From Vogesella oryzae (GTDB taxonomy: Bacteria > Pseudomonadota > Gammaproteobacteria > Burkholderiales > Chromobacteriaceae): 64,000 bases of DNA. Below are positions 61,266 through 64,000 of the stretch, one piece after another. The stretch is from positions 1 to 64,000 of the forward strand of contig NZ_CADEPL010000056.1 in the NCBI RefSeq assembly GCF_902829295.1, read 5' to 3'. How positions within the stretch are numbered: position 1 is the stretch's first letter; the number at the start of each line of letters is the position of its first letter. The notes beneath the pieces were generated by a model. It did no database searches. It was not told the DNA's origin and was given only the letters and a program-made list of their open reading frames with translations. Made by a program: the position numbers and the translations under genes.

Positions 61266-63476
61266 ATGGTTTCCGTAGTCCGTTCCGTGGCCGATACCCT
61301 GGCCGATGCCGCAGATCCGGCCAACTGGCTGGCGCAACTGGGCGCCTCGCTCAGTGCCGAAGAGCGCGCCTTGCTCACCCGGGCCTTCGATGCCGCGCGC
61401 GAGCTGTACCACGACAAGACCCTGCCGCACACCGGCGAAGACATCTTCAGCCATGCGGTCGCGGCGGCGGCGATTGTTGCCGACCTCAACCTGCTGCCGG
61501 ATGCCATCGCCGCCACACTGCTGTTTGCGGTGCCGGAATTCCGCAAGGACTGGCAGGAGTGGCTGCCCAAGGCCTTCAACCGCACCGTGCTGACGCTGGT
61601 GGAAGGCGGCAACCGCGTGCAGCGCCTCACCGAGCTGGCGCGCATCGACAAGCTGGCGACACCGGAAGACCGTGCCAAGCAAGCGGAAACCATGCGCAAG
61701 ATGCTGCTGGCGATGGTAGCCGACATCCGCGTGGTGCTGATCGAGCTGGCGTGGCGCACCCAGACCATGCACTTCCTCACCAATGTGACCGACGAGCGGG
61801 TGCGGCGGCAGATCGCGCAGGAAACGCTGGACCTGTTCGCGCCGCTGGCCAATCGTCTGGGGGTGTGGCAGATCAAGTGGGAGCTGGAAGACCTGGGCTT
61901 TCGTCACACCGAGCCGGAAAACTACAAGAAGATCGCCAAGCTGCTGGACGAGCGCCGGCTGGAGCGCATCGACTACATCGAGCGCGTGCTGGAAACCCTG
62001 CGCGGCGAGCTGAAAAAAGCCGGCATCAAGGGCGATGTTGCCGGCCGTCCCAAGCACATCTACTCCATCTGGAAGAAGATGAAGAAGAAGCGGCTCGATT
62101 TCTCCGAGCTGTACGACATCCGCGCGGTACGCATCCTGGTGGAAAAGCTGCAGGACTGCTACACCGTGCTGGGCCTGATCCACAGCATGTGGCAGCCGAT
62201 TCCGGGCGAGTTCGACGATTACATCAGCAACCCCAAGGCCAATGACTATCGCAGCCTGCACACCGCGGTGATCGGGCCGGAAGACCGCGGCGTCGAGGTG
62301 CAGATCCGTACCTTCGAAATGCACGAGCATGCCGAGTTCGGCGTGGCGGCGCACTGGCGCTACAAGGAAGGCGGGCAGGGCGATGCGCAGTACGAGGAGA
62401 AAATCTCCTGGCTGCGCCAGCTGCTGGACTGGCGCGAAGACATGTCCGGCTCCGACAAGGAAGACCTGGCCGATGCCTTCAAGACTGAGCTGTTCTCCGA
62501 CACCATCTATGTGCTGACGCCGCAGGGGCGGGTGCTGGCGCTGCCGCACGGCGCCACGCCGATCGACTTTGCCTATGCGCTGCATACCGACGTGGGCCAC
62601 CGCTGCCGTGGCGCCAAGGTGGAAGGCAATATCGTGCCGCTGTCCACGCCGCTGCAGAATGGCCAGCGGGTAGAGGTGCTGACCGCCAAGGATGGCGGCC
62701 CGTCGGTGAACTGGCTGCACGAAGGCTGGGTAAAGAGCCCGCGTGCCATTGCCAAGATCCGCCAGTACATCCGCCAGCAGAACGCCGACGCGGTACGCGA
62801 GAACGGGCGACAGATTTTCGAGCGCGAGCTGGCGCGCCATCCGCATGTGCAGCCCAACCTGAGCGCGCTGGCGGAAAAGCTGGGCTACGACCGGCTGGAC
62901 GAGCTGTACGCCGCCATCGGCCATGGCGAGGTGGGCTTGCGCGCGATGGGCAACGCCATCGAGAGTTTCGCTCCGCCGCAGGTTACCGAGCTGACCGCCG
63001 ACGACATCGTCCGCCGCAGCAAGGGTGGGCACGATGCCGGCGGGGTGCTGATCGAAGGGGTGGGCAATCTGATGACCATCCTCGCCAAATGCTGCAAGCC
63101 GGCGCCGCCGGATGGTGTGGTCGGCTTTGTCACCCGCGGCCGCGGCATCTCGATCCACCGTAACAACTGCATCACCCTAAAACGCTTGTCCGCCGATGCG
63201 CCGGAGCGGCTGATCGCCGCCGACTGGGGCGAGCAGAAAAGCAGCGTGTTCCCGATCGATCTGGAAGTGCATGCTGCCGATCGGCCGGGACTGCTGCGCG
63301 ATATTTCCGATGTGTTCTCGCGCGAGAAGCTCAACGTCATTGGCGTCAACACCCTGTCGCGCAACCAGAAGGCCAAGCTGCGCTTCACCGTAGAGGTGCG
63401 TCATGTGCGCGACATCAGCCGGGTGCTGGCGCACGTGATGGAAGTGCGCGGCGTGCAGGAAGCGCGTCGCGTCTAG
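61266..63476 (+). CDS. relA: (p)ppGpp synthetase RelA
   Basis: The 736-residue long RSH enzyme has an N-terminal pseudo-hydrolase domain, a synthetase domain (DIRAVRILVEKLQDCYTVLG, NPKANDYRSLHTAVIGPE, VEVQIRTFEMHEHAEFGVAA), a TGS domain (YVLTPQGRVLALPHGATPID), and C-terminal zinc-finger and ACT regions (CCKPAPPDGVVGFVTRGRGI; DRPGLLRDISDVFSREKLNV). The hydrolase HDxxED motif is replaced (LLFAVPEF) and the EFDD form in the synthetase loop is the monofunctional RelA type. It makes (p)ppGpp on stalled ribosomes. ATG 61266 is the first in frame after the word copy. Confidence 0.96.
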   Translation: MVSVVRSVADTLADAADPANWLAQLGASLSAEERALLTRAFDAARELYHDKTLPHTGEDIFSHAVAAAAIVADLNLLPDAIAATLLFAVPEFRKDWQEWLPKAFNRTVLTLVEGGNRVQRLTELARIDKLATPEDRAKQAETMRKMLLAMVADIRVVLIELAWRTQTMHFLTNVTDERVRRQIAQETLDLFAPLANRLGVWQIKWELEDLGFRHTEPENYKKIAKLLDERRLERIDYIERVLETLRGELKKAGIKGDVAGRPKHIYSIWKKMKKKRLDFSELYDIRAVRILVEKLQDCYTVLGLIHSMWQPIPGEFDDYISNPKANDYRSLHTAVIGPEDRGVEVQIRTFEMHEHAEFGVAAHWRYKEGGQGDAQYEEKISWLRQLLDWREDMSGSDKEDLADAFKTELFSDTIYVLTPQGRVLALPHGATPIDFAYALHTDVGHRCRGAKVEGNIVPLSTPLQNGQRVEVLTAKDGGPSVNWLHEGWVKSPRAIAKIRQYIRQQNADAVRENGRQIFERELARHPHVQPNLSALAEKLGYDRLDELYAAIGHGEVGLRAMGNAIESFAPPQVTELTADDIVRRSKGGHDAGGVLIEGVGNLMTILAKCCKPAPPDGVVGFVTRGRGISIHRNNCITLKRLSADAPERLIAADWGEQKSSVFPIDLEVHAADRPGLLRDISDVFSREKLNVIGVNTLSRNQKAKLRFTVEVRHVRDISRVLAHVMEVRGVQEARRV

Positions 63477-63494
63477 CCGGACGCACGACAAAAC

Positions 63495-63518
63495 GTTGGC
63501 CGCATGGCTGCGGCCAAC
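63495..63518. repeat. Paired word copy between relA and deoC
   Basis: GTTGGCCGCA and TGCGGCCAAC form a perfect 10 bp inverted repeat with a TGGC loop; the right arm continues CTTGCAGG, the extended form. No T run follows. Confidence 0.95.
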
Positions 63519-63536
63519 CTTGCAGGGAGAGGCAGC

Positions 63537-64000
63537 ATGCAGGATGCGATTGCTACGGCGCGGCTGGCGCTCAGCCTGATGGATCTCACCAGCCTGAACG
63601 TGGACGACAGTGGCGACACTATACGCACCTTGTGTGCCGCTGCCGGCAGTGATGCCGGTATCGTCGCGGCGGTGTGCGTCTATCCGCGGCTGGTGGCCGC
63701 GGCGCGCCAGGCGCTGGCCGAGTATGGTGTGCCGCAGGTACGGGTGGCGACTGTGGTCAATTTTCCGCACGGCGATGCCGACGTCGCCGCGGCCGCGGCG
63801 GAAACCCATACCGCCATCGCCGCCGGTGCCGACGAGGTGGATGTGGTGTTTCCGTATCGCGCGCTACTGGCTGGCGAGGCCGAAGTTGGCGCCGCGCTGG
63901 TGGCCGCCTGCAAGGCAGCATGCGGCGAGCGGCTACTGAAAGTGATCATCGAAAGCGGCGAACTGGCTACGCCGGAGCGGATTCGCCAAGCCAGTGACAT
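63537..64000 (+). CDS. deoC: Deoxyribose-phosphate aldolase, N-terminal part (gene runs past the window)
   Basis: The frame from ATG 63537 stays open to the window edge (154 codons). It shows DeoC blocks: [20 protein letters not shown] at the start (MDLTSL form), [53 protein letters not shown] and [20 protein letters not shown]. DeoC splits 2-deoxyribose 5-phosphate into glyceraldehyde 3-phosphate and acetaldehyde. The Schiff-base lysine lies beyond the edge. A GGGAGAGG ribosome site precedes the ATG. Confidence 0.93.
   Translation, partial: MQDAIATARLALSLMDLTSLNVDDSGDTIRTLCAAAGSDAGIVAAVCVYPRLVAAARQALAEYGVPQVRVATVVNFPHGDADVAAAAAETHTAIAAGADEVDVVFPYRALLAGEAEVGAALVAACKAACGERLLKVIIESGELATPERIRQASD

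Overview
The window reads as chromosomal DNA of a GC-rich betaproteobacterium, most likely order Neisseriales near Chromobacteriaceae (Vogesella/Aquitalea/Chromobacterium-like). This is inferred from gene content: a 14-gene nuo operon followed by a DUF2818 gene, a SAH riboswitch before ahcY, paired LpxL-type acyltransferases divergent from metK, and a THUMP-type rRNA methylase. No 16S rRNA gene is present to fix the taxonomy.

Layout. 1-12.3 kb: part of a type VI secretion locus. It holds the end of a VgrG, a phospholipase D (Tle5-type) effector, a Sel1-repeat lipoprotein (probable immunity protein), a truncated second immunity copy, then tssF, tssG, clpV/tssH, an unrecognised membrane-anchored protein, a PAAR tip protein and tssA. 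12.4-24.2 kb: housekeeping genes (dusA, rdgB-hemW-ridA, a LysE exporter, sstT, a PhzF-family gene, a phosphoesterase, a DUF2147 protein, recG, pit). 24.4-28.2 kb: pstSCAB on the minus strand. 28.3-44.4 kb: tpiA, secG, tRNA-Leu(GAG) and nuoABCDEFGHIJKLMN plus DUF2818. nuoL is interrupted by an in-frame TAG. 44.6-50.3 kb: two lipid A acyltransferases facing away from metK, then SAH riboswitch-ahcY and metF, which together cover much of the SAM/methyl cycle. 50.3-57.2 kb: a diguanylate cyclase, an Lrp regulator divergent from hpd-maiA (tyrosine catabolism), tandem tRNA-Phe genes, an HD-GYP response regulator and a MarC protein. 57.3-64 kb: an rRNA methylase with a very long repetitive Arg/Gly-rich N-terminus, mutY, relA and the start of deoC.

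The strongest unexplained signal is a short word, GCGGCCAAC (usually TGCGGCCAAC, often extended by CTTG), found by eye about 56 times on the two strands where a composition-based hand estimate gives about one. It occurs in most reading frames inside genes and is enriched between genes, where it is often paired head-to-head as a hairpin at gene ends. That is how the DNA uptake sequence of Neisseriaceae behaves, but the word itself is different. It is a candidate genus-specific uptake or recognition sequence. Other points worth checking are the nuoL nonsense codon, the immunity-gene remnant, a C8 tract inside tssA, and the repeat-rich methylase tail.

All calls come from reading sequence and translations directly; no database search was run.
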